From Palleronia aestuarii (GTDB lineage: Bacteria; Pseudomonadota; Alphaproteobacteria; Rhodobacterales; Rhodobacteraceae): a stretch of 64,000 nucleotides of DNA. Positions 51,195 through 60,109 of this stretch are shown one piece after another (positions within the stretch are counted from its first letter, which is position 1; every line of letters starts with the position of its first letter). A program made the position numbers and the translations under genes. The DNA lies in assembly GCF_003253995.1 (NCBI RefSeq), contig NZ_QKZL01000004.1:1-64000 (forward strand), read 5' to 3'. Under the pieces are notes generated by a model. That model was not told the origin of the DNA. It did no database searches and was given only the letters and a program-made list of their open reading frames with translations.

Positions 51195-52346
51195 CTACTT
51201 GACGGATCCGGCGAGAAGCCCGCGCACGAGGAAGCGCTGCATGGAGAAGAAGACGATAAGCGGCACGGCGATCGAGACGAAGGCCGCGGTCGCGAGGATC
51301 CCCCAATCGCCCCCGCGCGAGCCGAGCAGGTCGTCGGCGATCTTCACAGTCATCACCTTGGACGCGTCGTCCGACGGCAGGAACACCTTTGCGACGAGAA
51401 GATCGTTCCAAGTCCACAGGAACTGGAAGATCGAGAAGGCCGCGAGTGCGGGAAGGCTCAACGGCAATATGATCTTCACGAAGAGCTGGAAGTCCGTCGC
51501 GCCGTCGACCTTAGCGCTTTCGATGATGTCGCGCGGCAATCCGACCATGTAATTTCGCAGGAGATACACCGCGAGCGGCATGCCGAAGGCCGTATGCGCG
51601 AACCATATTCCCATGAAGCTCTGCCCGATCCCGATCCGATTGTGCAGATCGAGCATGGGAACGAGCGCAAGTTGCAATGGCACGACGAGGAGGCCTACGA
51701 CGAGCGCGATGAGAAGACCGCGGCCCGGAAAATCCATCCACGCGAGGGCGTAGGCCGCGAAGGCCGCGACGAGGATCGGAATGATCGTGGCAGGCACGGT
51801 AACGGTCAGTGTATTGATGAAGGCCCGGTCCATGTTGTCGGCGGTCAGGACCTGCCGGTAATTGGCAAGCGTGAATTCCGGTGGCGATTCCGCAGCGAAA
51901 TAGACGCGCTGCCCCCTGTCGCCCGGATCCTCCGGCGTCTCCCAGCGGTAGGTGCCATCCGCGTTGACGGTGAGCGTCTCGCCGTCGCCGAGATCGGCTG
52001 TAGTGCCGGCCTCGAATTCAGTCGGATTGACCCCCCGGGTCCCGAACGCGACCACATCGCTCCCGCCGTCCGGGAAGTAGCTCGCCGCCTCCTCGTCGTC
52101 GTAGATGTTGCCCGTCACGACGAAGAGGTCACCCTCCTGCTCGGCCGTGCTCGCCGTGCGGCCACGCGCGGTGAGCTCGACCGGAAAGGGCGCCTCCCAC
52201 CAGCCCGAGGCGGAGATCTGGTCACGTTCCCTGAAGGACGACACGAAGAGGCCGATCGTCGGCACGAGCCAGATCACCACGAGAAAGACGACCGAGATGT
52301 GAGTGGCCCAGGTCAGCGAGGATTTCGTTCCGGCGATATTGTCCAT
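51195..52346 (-). CDS. aglG: Alpha-glucoside ABC transporter permease AglG
   Basis: A 383-residue permease with six membrane segments. Between the first (VVFLVVIWLVPTIGLFVSSF) and second lies a large periplasmic insertion (about 50-155), acidic and beta-rich, which is a known feature of AglG. The EAA loop that contacts the ATPase is IIESAKVDGATDFQLFVKII. The gene follows aglF by one base. Confidence 0.93.
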   Translation of the reverse strand: MDNIAGTKSSLTWATHISVVFLVVIWLVPTIGLFVSSFRERDQISASGWWEAPFPVELTARGRTASTAEQEGDLFVVTGNIYDDEEAASYFPDGGSDVVAFGTRGVNPTEFEAGTTADLGDGETLTVNADGTYRWETPEDPGDRGQRVYFAAESPPEFTLANYRQVLTADNMDRAFINTLTVTVPATIIPILVAAFAAYALAWMDFPGRGLLIALVVGLLVVPLQLALVPMLDLHNRIGIGQSFMGIWFAHTAFGMPLAVYLLRNYMVGLPRDIIESAKVDGATDFQLFVKIILPLSLPALAAFSIFQFLWTWNDLLVAKVFLPSDDASKVMTVKIADDLLGSRGGDWGILATAAFVSIAVPLIVFFSMQRFLVRGLLAGSVK

Positions 52347-52347
52347 G

Positions 52348-53328
52348 TCACCGCATCTCCCTACGGGCCTGCCGGATGTTCCAGATCATGACCGGCAGGA
52401 CGGTGATCATGATGACGATGGCGATCGCGGAGGCATAGCCCTTCGACGTGACGAAGTAGTCCATCATGTAGCTCGGCAGGATTTCCGTGCCGAAATTGCC
52501 ACCCGTCATCGTGTAGACGATGTCGAAGACCTTGAGCACCAGGATCGTGATCGTGGTCCAGACGACGACGATCGTCGACATGATCTGCGGGACCTTGATC
52601 TTGAAGAAGAGCTGCCAGGGATTGGCGCCGTCGAGGATGGCCGCCTCGATCGTCTCCTCGGGGATACCGCGCAATGCCGCCGAGAGGATCACCATGGCGA
52701 ACCCGGTCTGGATCCAGATCAAGATCACCATGAGGAAGAAGTTGTTCCAGAACGGAATTTGCAGGACGTCGATCGGATTCTCGAAACCCAGGGACGCACG
52801 GATCGCGTTGATGAGACCGATTTCCGCGTCGTTGGCGTAGACGAACTTCCAGATCAGGGACGCGCCGACGAAGCTGATGGCCATTGGCATGAAGATCAGC
52901 GACTTCGCCAGGTTGCCCCAGGAAAGCTTGTCGGTGAGCTGTGCCGCGACGAGCCCGATGAAGGTCGACGCCGCCGGTACGAAGAGAACCCAGAGGAGGT
53001 TGTTGAGGAACGCCCTCGTGAAATCGCCGCCCGAGAAAAGCAACGCGTAGTAGGTGAGCCCGACGAATTCCTGCCCGTCCCGTCCGTAGAAGGAACGGAT
53101 CAGCGATCCCACCACGGGATAGACGAGATAGAGGCCAAGAACGAAGATCGCCGGGAAAAGGAACAGCCACGGCCGGACCTGGTTGGCGCGATTGATGTTG
53201 CGCCCGGCATTCTCTCCCTTGGCGGGGAAGATCACCTTGTCGAGGACGAGGTTGGAAAAATAGAAATAGGCGATGCATCCGCCGACACCGATCAGGATCG
53301 TCAGGATCCCCTGCAGAACGACTGGCAT
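52348..53328 (-). CDS. aglF: Alpha-glucoside ABC transporter permease AglF
   Basis: A 326-residue permease. The first hydrophobic segments (ILTILIGVGGCIAYFYFSNL and RPWLFLFPAIFVLGLYLVYP) are followed by the core six-helix unit with the EAA loop EETIEAAILDGANPWQLFFK. It pairs with AglG. The extra N-terminal helix agrees with a MalF-like subunit. It follows aglE by about 100 bases in the same operon. Confidence 0.93.
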   Translation of the reverse strand: MPVVLQGILTILIGVGGCIAYFYFSNLVLDKVIFPAKGENAGRNINRANQVRPWLFLFPAIFVLGLYLVYPVVGSLIRSFYGRDGQEFVGLTYYALLFSGGDFTRAFLNNLLWVLFVPAASTFIGLVAAQLTDKLSWGNLAKSLIFMPMAISFVGASLIWKFVYANDAEIGLINAIRASLGFENPIDVLQIPFWNNFFLMVILIWIQTGFAMVILSAALRGIPEETIEAAILDGANPWQLFFKIKVPQIMSTIVVVWTTITILVLKVFDIVYTMTGGNFGTEILPSYMMDYFVTSKGYASAIAIVIMITVLPVMIWNIRQARREMR

Positions 53329-53429
53329 CTCATCCGTCTCCCGTCCCTCATACCGTCACCGGCATGCTCGTTTCCGGATCCTGCGCGAGGCTCGATTTCC
53401 CGCGCAGGCGCTCGTTCCGCCGAACGGGA

Positions 53430-54779
53430 TCAGTTGAGCTGATCCCAACGGTTCTGGATCGCGGCCGCGACGCTTTCGGCATCGGAACCCGACTGGAAGT
53501 CGACCATCCCGGTCCAGAACGCCCCGGCGCCGATCTCGCCCGGCATGAGGTCGGACGCGTCGAACCGGAACGTCGTGGCGTCGGTCAGGATCTCGTTCAG
53601 GCTACGTTGCGCGTCGGTCGGGAAGACGGCGGCGTTCGCCTCCGTGAAGGGCGTGAGGAAGCCAGATTGCGCCATCCAGAGCTCATGGGCGATGGGGGTC
53701 TGCAGGAATTCGATGAAGGCTTGCGCCGCCTCGGAATCCTCGGTGATCGCGAACATCGTGCCCGCGCCCAGAACCGGCTGGCCCAGATCCTCCTCGCTCG
53801 ACGCGGGGAAATAGAAGAAGTCGGCATCCGTTCCGAGCTCGGTGCCTTCGGGGAAGAAGGTCGGTATGAACGTCGCCTGCTTCAGCATGTAACATTCGGG
53901 CGGGAACGAGAACAGGCCGGAGGGCGCATCGCGGAAATCGATGGTCGCCACCGCGGCGGCGCCGCCATTCACGAAGTCGTCGTTCTTCGAGAAGTACCCG
54001 TATTCCTCGATCGCGTTGACCACCGCAGGATCGTCGAACGGGATCTCGTTCGACACCCACTGGTCGTAGGTTTCGGGGCTCGCCGTGCGCAGCATCAGGT
54101 CCTCGACCCAGTCGGTCGCGGGCCAGCCCGTCGCGGCGCCCGACCCGAGACCGATGCACCAGGGGGTCACGCCGTCGTCGGCCATCTGCTGCGTCAGTTC
54201 CTTGAGCTCCTCGTAGCTTTCCGGAATCTCGTAACCGGCTTCCTCGAATTGCTCCGGGACGTACCAGACGAGCGATTTAACGTCGATCTTGTAAGGAAAG
54301 GCGAAGAGTTCTTCCCCGTCGGGCCCCGAGAAAGTCGCGAGATCGACCCAGGAATCGCCCGCCGCGTAATTCTCGGCGATCCAGCTCGACGTCTCCTCCC
54401 CAAGCGGCGTGATCTCACCCCGCCGCGCCAGGTCGGCGATCAGGCCGGGCTGCGGAAAGACCGCGATGTTGGGCGCGGAATTGGCTTCGGTGGAGATCAC
54501 GATGTCCTGCTCGAAACTGTCGGAGCCGGAGTAGTTGACCGACGCACCGGTCGCCTCTTCGAAATAGGCGATGACGTTCGAGAAAAGCGCGTCGTCCGCC
54601 CCAGTCCACGGTCCAGTGATGTCCATCGATTGACCGCTGAGATCGTGACTGTCAGCGAAGCTCTGATAGCTGTCCCAGTTAAACTCGCCTTCTCCGATCG
54701 GAAATTCCAGTGATTGCGCGACGCTCATGCCGGTCGTCAGGGCCAGCACGGCGGCGCCGGAGATCAGTGTCGTCTTCAT
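53430..54779 (-). CDS. aglE: Alpha-glucoside ABC transporter substrate-binding protein
   Basis: A 449-residue periplasmic binding protein. The signal peptide is MKTTLISGAAVLALTTGMSV, ending near AQ↓SLEF. The body shows MDITGPWTGADDALFSNVIA and FPYKIDVKSLVWYVPEQFEE, which resemble family 1 solute-binding proteins for oligosaccharides. The start at 54779 stands behind gggaggat. First gene of the operon; a LacI-type operator lies ~60 bases upstream of the ATG. Confidence 0.93.
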   Translation of the reverse strand: MKTTLISGAAVLALTTGMSVAQSLEFPIGEGEFNWDSYQSFADSHDLSGQSMDITGPWTGADDALFSNVIAYFEEATGASVNYSGSDSFEQDIVISTEANSAPNIAVFPQPGLIADLARRGEITPLGEETSSWIAENYAAGDSWVDLATFSGPDGEELFAFPYKIDVKSLVWYVPEQFEEAGYEIPESYEELKELTQQMADDGVTPWCIGLGSGAATGWPATDWVEDLMLRTASPETYDQWVSNEIPFDDPAVVNAIEEYGYFSKNDDFVNGGAAAVATIDFRDAPSGLFSFPPECYMLKQATFIPTFFPEGTELGTDADFFYFPASSEEDLGQPVLGAGTMFAITEDSEAAQAFIEFLQTPIAHELWMAQSGFLTPFTEANAAVFPTDAQRSLNEILTDATTFRFDASDLMPGEIGAGAFWTGMVDFQSGSDAESVAAAIQNRWDQLN

Positions 54780-54838
54780 CGAAATCCTCCCGGGATCGTA
54801 TCGATCGCACCGAAGGAAAAGCGAGTTCCTCGCCTCCC

Positions 54839-54852
54839 CCAAAGCGCTTTGA
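54839..54852. promoter_or_regulatory. LacI-type operator in front of aglE
   Basis: ccaaagcgctttga is symmetrical about the central CG, a standard feature of LacI/GalR-family operators. It differs from the second copy at 55004-55017 at one end base only. It lies 60-73 bases upstream of the aglE start, in the expected promoter region. Confidence 0.75.
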
Positions 54853-55003
54853 ACATGCTTGACCGTGGGACATGCTGCCGACCAAGTCAACGGGCGCGTG
54901 GCAATCATCTGTTCGCCCAGTATTTTTCTGCATCTGCTCTGTCGCGGTGCAGCGAGCATGGGCTTTGACGCGGCCGCGGGAGCATCCTACGCTCGGGGAG
55001 GAA

Positions 55004-55017
55004 CCAAAGCGCTTTGG
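55004..55017. promoter_or_regulatory. LacI-type operator in front of aglR
   Basis: ccaaagcgctttgg is a perfect 14-bp palindrome ending 13 bases before the aglR ATG. Its position would let AglR block its own transcription or translation start region together with the bgl and glk genes downstream. Confidence 0.78.
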
Positions 55018-55030
55018 GCTTGGGACGATC

Positions 55031-56080
55031 ATGAACCTCAAGCAGCTCGCGGAGCTTCTCGATCTATCGCAGACGACCGTGAGCCGGGCGCTGAACGGCT
55101 ACCCGGAGGTCGGGGAACACACGCGCCGCCGTGTTCTGGAGGCCGCGCAGACCCATCATTACCGGCCGAACAGCTGGGCCAAACGACTTGCCACGGGACG
55201 TTCGAACGCCGTCGCACATATCCTGCCCATGCGATCCGAGCACGAGGTGATGAATCCGGTCTTCGCGGATTTCATCTCCGGCGCGAGCGCGGTCTATGCC
55301 GAAGCCGGGTTTGACATGATCCTCTCGATCGTCGACCATTCCGAAGAGCTTTCGGCCTACCGCGACCTCGCATCGCGTCATTCGGTCGAGGGGCTGCTTG
55401 TCCACGCGCCGCATGGTGACGACCCGAGGATCGCTTTGCTCAACGAACTCGGTCTTCCTTTCGTCGTCCATGGTCGCGTCTCCGCCTCCACGCAAGCCTA
55501 CAGCTGGCTCGATCTCGACAATCGCCAGGCCTTCGAACGCGGGACGCGCCACCTCCTCGATCTCGGGCATCGGCGCATCGCGCTTCTGAACGGGCTCGAC
55601 GTCATGGATTTCGCGCAGCGCCGGCGCAGCGGCTTCGAGGCCGCGCTCGCAAGCCGGGGGATCGACCCGGACCCCGATATCGTCTGCGGATCGGAGATGA
55701 CGGAAGCGTTCGGTCATTCGAGCGCATCGCGGATGCTTGGGCATCGCGATCCGCCCACGGCATTTCTCGTCTCGTCCCTCATCATCGCCATCGGCGTACG
55801 CCGCGCCTGCGAGGAGCACGGTTTCGTACTCGGACGCGACGTTTCGCTCGTCAGTCACGACGACGATCTGGGATATTTTCGCGATCTGTCCGGTGAACCC
55901 TATTTCACCGCGATCCGGTCCCCCGTCCGCGACCACGGGCGTCGGGCGGCCCGGATGCTCCTCGACATCATTCGTACCGGTGACCGCCGCCCGCGAACCG
56001 AACTCCTGCAGGCGGAGTTGCACCTAGGTCGGTCCACCGGGCCGGCCCCCGTCCGTCCCGTCAATCTCGCCAGAGGATAG
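55031..56080 (+). CDS. aglR: LacI-family transcriptional regulator of the alpha-glucoside locus
   Basis: 349 residues. The N-terminal helix-turn-helix (MNLKQLAELLDLSQTTVSRA) and hinge helix (HHYRPNSWAKRLATGRSNAV) are followed by a periplasmic-binding-type sensor domain (to about 335). It diverges from aglE, and two matching operators lie between the genes, so it most likely represses the agl operon until a sugar or derivative binds. The start at 55031 is set by the HTH. The longer upstream frame would pass through the operator. It runs into bgl with one base between. Confidence 0.92.
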   Translation: MNLKQLAELLDLSQTTVSRALNGYPEVGEHTRRRVLEAAQTHHYRPNSWAKRLATGRSNAVAHILPMRSEHEVMNPVFADFISGASAVYAEAGFDMILSIVDHSEELSAYRDLASRHSVEGLLVHAPHGDDPRIALLNELGLPFVVHGRVSASTQAYSWLDLDNRQAFERGTRHLLDLGHRRIALLNGLDVMDFAQRRRSGFEAALASRGIDPDPDIVCGSEMTEAFGHSSASRMLGHRDPPTAFLVSSLIIAIGVRRACEEHGFVLGRDVSLVSHDDDLGYFRDLSGEPYFTAIRSPVRDHGRRAARMLLDIIRTGDRRPRTELLQAELHLGRSTGPAPVRPVNLARG

Positions 56081-56081
56081 C

Positions 56082-57404
56082 ATGCTCGATTACACCCGCG
56101 CCGATTTTCCAGAAGGTTTCCTTTTCGGAGCCTCGACCTCTTCCTATCAGATCGAGGGGCATTCGTTCGGCGGCGCCGGCCCGACCCACTGGGACACGTT
56201 CGCGGCGACCCCGGGCAACGTGGCGCATGCGCAGAACGGCGCGGTGGCCTGCGACCATTACAATCGCCTCGACGCCGATCTCGACCTTCTGAAGGACGCG
56301 AATTTCGACGTGTACCGCTTCTCGACGTCGTGGGCGCGCGTGCTTCCCGAGGGGCGCGGGACCGTCAACGAGGAGGGGCTCGACTTCTACGACCGGCTGG
56401 TCGACGGACTTCTCGAACGCGGCATCAAGCCCGCGGCCACGCTCTATCACTGGGAGCTGCCCGTGGCGCTCGCCGATCTCGGCGGCTGGCGCAATCGCGA
56501 CATCGCCTCCTGGTTCGCCGAATTCACCGAAGTGGTCATGGGACGGATCGGCGACCGACTCTGGTCCGCGGCGCCGATCAACGAACCCTGGTGCGTGAGC
56601 TGGATGTCGCATTTCCTGGGCTTGCATGCGCCCGGATTGCGCGACATACGCGCCACCGCGCGCTCCATGCATCACGTTCTTCTGGCGCATGGCCGCGCGA
56701 TCGAGGTGATGCGGGGTCTCGGCATGTCCAATCTCGGCGCCGTATGCAACTTCGAGTACGCCGCCCCCGCCGACGAGAGTGCGGAGGCGCAGAAGGCCGC
56801 CAAGCTTTACGACGGCTATTACAACCGCTTTTTCCTCGGGGCAATCTTCAACCGCCGCTACCCCGAGGATGTACTCGAGGGGCTGGGGCCCCATCTGCCC
56901 GACAAATGGCAGGACGACATGGAGCTGATCGGGCAGAAGGTCGATTGGTGCGGGATCAACTACTACACCCGCAAGCTTCTCGCCCCCGATACAGGCCCCT
57001 GGCCCCACCACAAGGAGGCCCCGGGTCATCTCCCGAAGACGCAGGTCGGGTGGGAGATCTATCCCGAAGGACTCTACGAGCTCCTCACGCGCATACAGGG
57101 TGGCTACACCCGCGATACGCCCCTTTACATCACCGAGAACGGTCTGGCGAATGACGACCGGGTGTCGAACGGCGAAGTGAAGGACACGAAGCGCATCGAT
57201 TTCCTGAATGCCCATCTGAAGCAGGTGAAGCGCGCCTGCGATGCCGGCATTCCGCTGAAGGGATACTTCACGTGGTCGCTCATGGACAATTACGAATGGT
57301 CACTTGGCTATGCCCCGCGGTTCGGTCTGATCCATGTCGATTTCAAGAGCCTCGAGCGAACGCCCAAGGCATCCTACCATGCCTTCGCCAAGGCACTGGC
57401 ATGA
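56082..57404 (+). CDS. GH1 beta-glucosidase
   Basis: A 440-residue GH1 retaining beta-glucosidase. FPEGFLFGASTSSYQIEG is the family start. The acid/base is E168 (APINEPWC) and the nucleophile E352 (YITENGLAND). No signal peptide is present, so it acts inside the cell on imported or phosphorylation-free beta-glucosides such as cellobiose. It follows aglR by one base and precedes glk, so the AglR circuit should control it too, although the adjoining transporter and AglA handle alpha-glucosides. Confidence 0.95.
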   Translation: MLDYTRADFPEGFLFGASTSSYQIEGHSFGGAGPTHWDTFAATPGNVAHAQNGAVACDHYNRLDADLDLLKDANFDVYRFSTSWARVLPEGRGTVNEEGLDFYDRLVDGLLERGIKPAATLYHWELPVALADLGGWRNRDIASWFAEFTEVVMGRIGDRLWSAAPINEPWCVSWMSHFLGLHAPGLRDIRATARSMHHVLLAHGRAIEVMRGLGMSNLGAVCNFEYAAPADESAEAQKAAKLYDGYYNRFFLGAIFNRRYPEDVLEGLGPHLPDKWQDDMELIGQKVDWCGINYYTRKLLAPDTGPWPHHKEAPGHLPKTQVGWEIYPEGLYELLTRIQGGYTRDTPLYITENGLANDDRVSNGEVKDTKRIDFLNAHLKQVKRACDAGIPLKGYFTWSLMDNYEWSLGYAPRFGLIHVDFKSLERTPKASYHAFAKALA

Positions 57405-57429
57405 ACGTATTGTCACGGGAGGGGCGTCG

Positions 57430-58410
57430 ATGAGTGATGCGCGACTGCCGAATGTCGTCGCGGATGTCGGCGGCACGAATACCCGGGTGGCGATTGCGCA
57501 TGGCGGCGACGTGGACATTGCCACGATCCGGCGCTTCCGCAACGCCGCCCATTCCGATCTCGGCGCCGTGCTCGCCACCTTCCTCGCCGAAGGGGATCAC
57601 GGGAAATGCGCGGGCACCTGCGTGGCCGTCGCGGGGCCGGTGATGGACGGGATCGGGCGGCTGACCAATCTCGACTGGGTCATCGACCGCCCGACCCTCG
57701 CCGAATGTACCGGCGCCGGAACCGTTGCGATCCTCAACGACCTCCAGGCACAGGGCCACGCGCTCGACCACATCGCCCCCGCCAGTCTGAAGCCCATCGT
57801 CGAAGGCCCCGCGGAAGGAACGCATGACGCGAAGCTCGTGATCGGTTGCGGCACCGGCTTCAACGCGGTCCCGGTGTTCCGAACCGAAACCGGACGCTAC
57901 GTCCCGCCCTGTGAATGCGGCCACGCCACGCTGCCCGTCCTCTCCGACGAGGATGTGAGCCTCGCCCGTTATGTCACCACGGCGCATGGATTTCCTGGGA
58001 TCGAGGATGTCCTGTCCGGTCGCGGCTTCGAGCGCGTCTACGCCTGGGCGAGCGGTGAGGATCGGCGCCTCGGCTCCGCGGAGATCATGGCCGCGATCGA
58101 GGATGGGTCGGACCCGGACGCCCTGCGCGCGGCGAAGGCGTTCTGCCGTACCTTCGGACGGGTGACGGGCGATCTGGCACTGACCCATCTTCCCTTCGGC
58201 GGCATCTACCTCATCGGGGGCATGACGCAGGCCCTGGCGCCGCACCTCGTCCGGTTCGGGTTCGCGGAGGCGATGCGGACCAAGGGAAGGTTCTCGACAT
58301 TCATGGAGCGCTTCGCCGTCTGGACGATCGAGGACGATTACGCGGCGCTGACAGGATGTGCGCACCATCTGTCGGGCCTCATGGACCCCGTTCCGCGCGC
58401 CGATCTCTAG
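57430..58410 (+). CDS. glk: Glucokinase (Glk family)
   Basis: A 326-residue ATP-dependent glucokinase of the bacterial Glk family, not ROK. The phosphate loop is VADVGGTNTRVAIA, the catalytic region LNDLQAQGHAL, and GCGTGFNAVPVF and ECGHATLPV follow. Its substrate would be glucose released by AglA and the beta-glucosidase. The start at 57430 has gggagggg ahead; the longer frame is a shadow. It is the last gene of aglR–bgl–glk and converges on the minus-strand gene at 58423. Confidence 0.95.
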   Translation: MSDARLPNVVADVGGTNTRVAIAHGGDVDIATIRRFRNAAHSDLGAVLATFLAEGDHGKCAGTCVAVAGPVMDGIGRLTNLDWVIDRPTLAECTGAGTVAILNDLQAQGHALDHIAPASLKPIVEGPAEGTHDAKLVIGCGTGFNAVPVFRTETGRYVPPCECGHATLPVLSDEDVSLARYVTTAHGFPGIEDVLSGRGFERVYAWASGEDRRLGSAEIMAAIEDGSDPDALRAAKAFCRTFGRVTGDLALTHLPFGGIYLIGGMTQALAPHLVRFGFAEAMRTKGRFSTFMERFAVWTIEDDYAALTGCAHHLSGLMDPVPRADL

Positions 58411-58422
58411 ACGGGTCCGCGA

Positions 58423-60108
58423 TCAGCTGCCGACGGCTTGGGGCTCTGGCTCGACATGGCCCTTCTTCGTGGCTTTCGCGTCGGGATCGGGCGGGGTGAA
58501 CGTATTGGCCCGCGCACGCCCCCAGCGTTCGAGATAGCCGTATTCGTCCTTTTCCCCGTCCACGAGAAACTTCACGGGCAGGTACGGCCAGGCCATCTGT
58601 CCGGTGATCATGTCGCCGTCCGCCTCGCGCTTCATGAAATGGTGCGGCAGGAAGGCCCGCGGATCGTCAAGGCCAGCGGCCTCCGCCAGTTCCACGAGGG
58701 CTCGCATCGTCATCTCGTGGAAATTCCTTACACGCTCGGCCTTGTCGGCGACGACGAGGGCGCGCTGGCGCAGCGGGTCCTGCGTGGTGACGCCGGTGGG
58801 GCAGCGATTAGTGTGGCAAGCCTGAGCCTGGATGCAGCCCACGGCGAACATGAAGCCGCGCGCCGAATTGCACCAATCGGCCCCTTGGGCGAAGGCCCGC
58901 GCGATGTCGAAGGCGTGGATTAGTTTGCCGGACGCTCCGATGCGGATCTGATCGCGCAAGCCGGCGCCGCGAAGGGTATTGTGAACGAAGGTCAATCCCT
59001 CGGTCAGAGGCATTCCCACGTGGTTCGCGAATTCGAGCGGGGCTGCCCCAGTCCCTCCCTCCTTGCCGTCGACGACGATGAAGTCTGGCGCGATCCCGGT
59101 TTCCAGCATCGCCTTCACGATGCACATGAACTCGCGCCGGTGGCCGATGCAAAGCTTGAAGCCTACTGGCTTGCCACTGGAGAGATCGCGGAGACGCCCG
59201 ATGAACTCGCAGAGTTCGACCGGCGTGGAGAACGCGGAATGACCGGCGGGAGAGATGCAATCCCGTCCCATCGGCACGCCGCGCGCCTCCGCAATTTCCT
59301 TCGTGATCTTGGCGGCGGGCAACATGCCGCCATGGCCGGGCTTCGCGCCTTGGCTGAGCTTGATCTCGATCATCTTGACCTGATCGCTCCGCGCCTGTTC
59401 GGCGAAGAGGTCGGGATCGAATGCGCCATCCTCCGTGCGACAGCCAAAATAGCCCGATCCGATCTCCCAGATCAGATCGCCGCCGCCCGAGCGGTGATAG
59501 CGGCTGATCCCGCCTTCGCCCGTGTCATGCGCGAACCCCCCGGCCTTCGCCCCGCGATTGAGGGCGGAGATGGCGTTGCCGGAGAGCGAGCCGAAAGACA
59601 TGGCGGAAATGTTGTAAAGCGACGCGTCGTAGGGTCGCCGGCAATCCGGCCCCCCGATCGTGACACGGAAATCGTGCCGATCGAGCCGTGTGGGCATGAT
59701 CGAATGCGTCATCCAGGCGAAGCCGCCGGAATAGACCGATTGCTTCGTTCCGAAGGGCCGTGCGGATTCCGCGTTCTTCGCACGCTGGTAGACGATGGAG
59801 CGATCCTCGCGGCTGAACGGCTCCTCGTCCTGGTCGGACTCGAGGAGGTATTGCCGGATCTCAGGCCGGATCTTTTCGAAGAAGAACCGCATATGGCCAA
59901 GGATCGGATAGTTCCGGAGGATGGCATGATCCTCCTGCGTGATGTCCCTGATCCCGACGGCGCTCGCGATCCCGAAGATCACGACGCCGCCCCAGAACCA
60001 GAAGCCCGCCGTAAAGACGCCGACGATCGAGACGACGAACATCACGATCGCACCCAGAAGCGGTGCATAGCGGTGCATTGGCCCGATCCGGGCTACCCAA
60101 CTGCGCAT
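58423..60108 (-). CDS. FMN-binding glutamate synthase family protein
   Basis: A 561-residue protein. Two N-terminal membrane segments (about 10-45, YAPLLGAIVMFVVSIVGVFT) come before a glutamate-synthase-like FMN barrel: ISAMSFGSLSGNAISALNRG, KPGHGGMLPAAKIT and DGKEGGTGAAPLEF, with the Cys cluster CIQAQACHTNRCPTGV typical of the FeS site. It lacks the amidotransferase and C-terminal domains of GltB. This stand-alone family (YerD-like) has no settled function. It is coupled to the preceding hydrolase gene, with one base between its ATG and that gene's TGA. Confidence 0.88.
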   Translation of the reverse strand: MRSWVARIGPMHRYAPLLGAIVMFVVSIVGVFTAGFWFWGGVVIFGIASAVGIRDITQEDHAILRNYPILGHMRFFFEKIRPEIRQYLLESDQDEEPFSREDRSIVYQRAKNAESARPFGTKQSVYSGGFAWMTHSIMPTRLDRHDFRVTIGGPDCRRPYDASLYNISAMSFGSLSGNAISALNRGAKAGGFAHDTGEGGISRYHRSGGGDLIWEIGSGYFGCRTEDGAFDPDLFAEQARSDQVKMIEIKLSQGAKPGHGGMLPAAKITKEIAEARGVPMGRDCISPAGHSAFSTPVELCEFIGRLRDLSSGKPVGFKLCIGHRREFMCIVKAMLETGIAPDFIVVDGKEGGTGAAPLEFANHVGMPLTEGLTFVHNTLRGAGLRDQIRIGASGKLIHAFDIARAFAQGADWCNSARGFMFAVGCIQAQACHTNRCPTGVTTQDPLRQRALVVADKAERVRNFHEMTMRALVELAEAAGLDDPRAFLPHHFMKREADGDMITGQMAWPYLPVKFLVDGEKDEYGYLERWGRARANTFTPPDPDAKATKKGHVEPEPQAVGS

Positions 60109-60109
60109 A

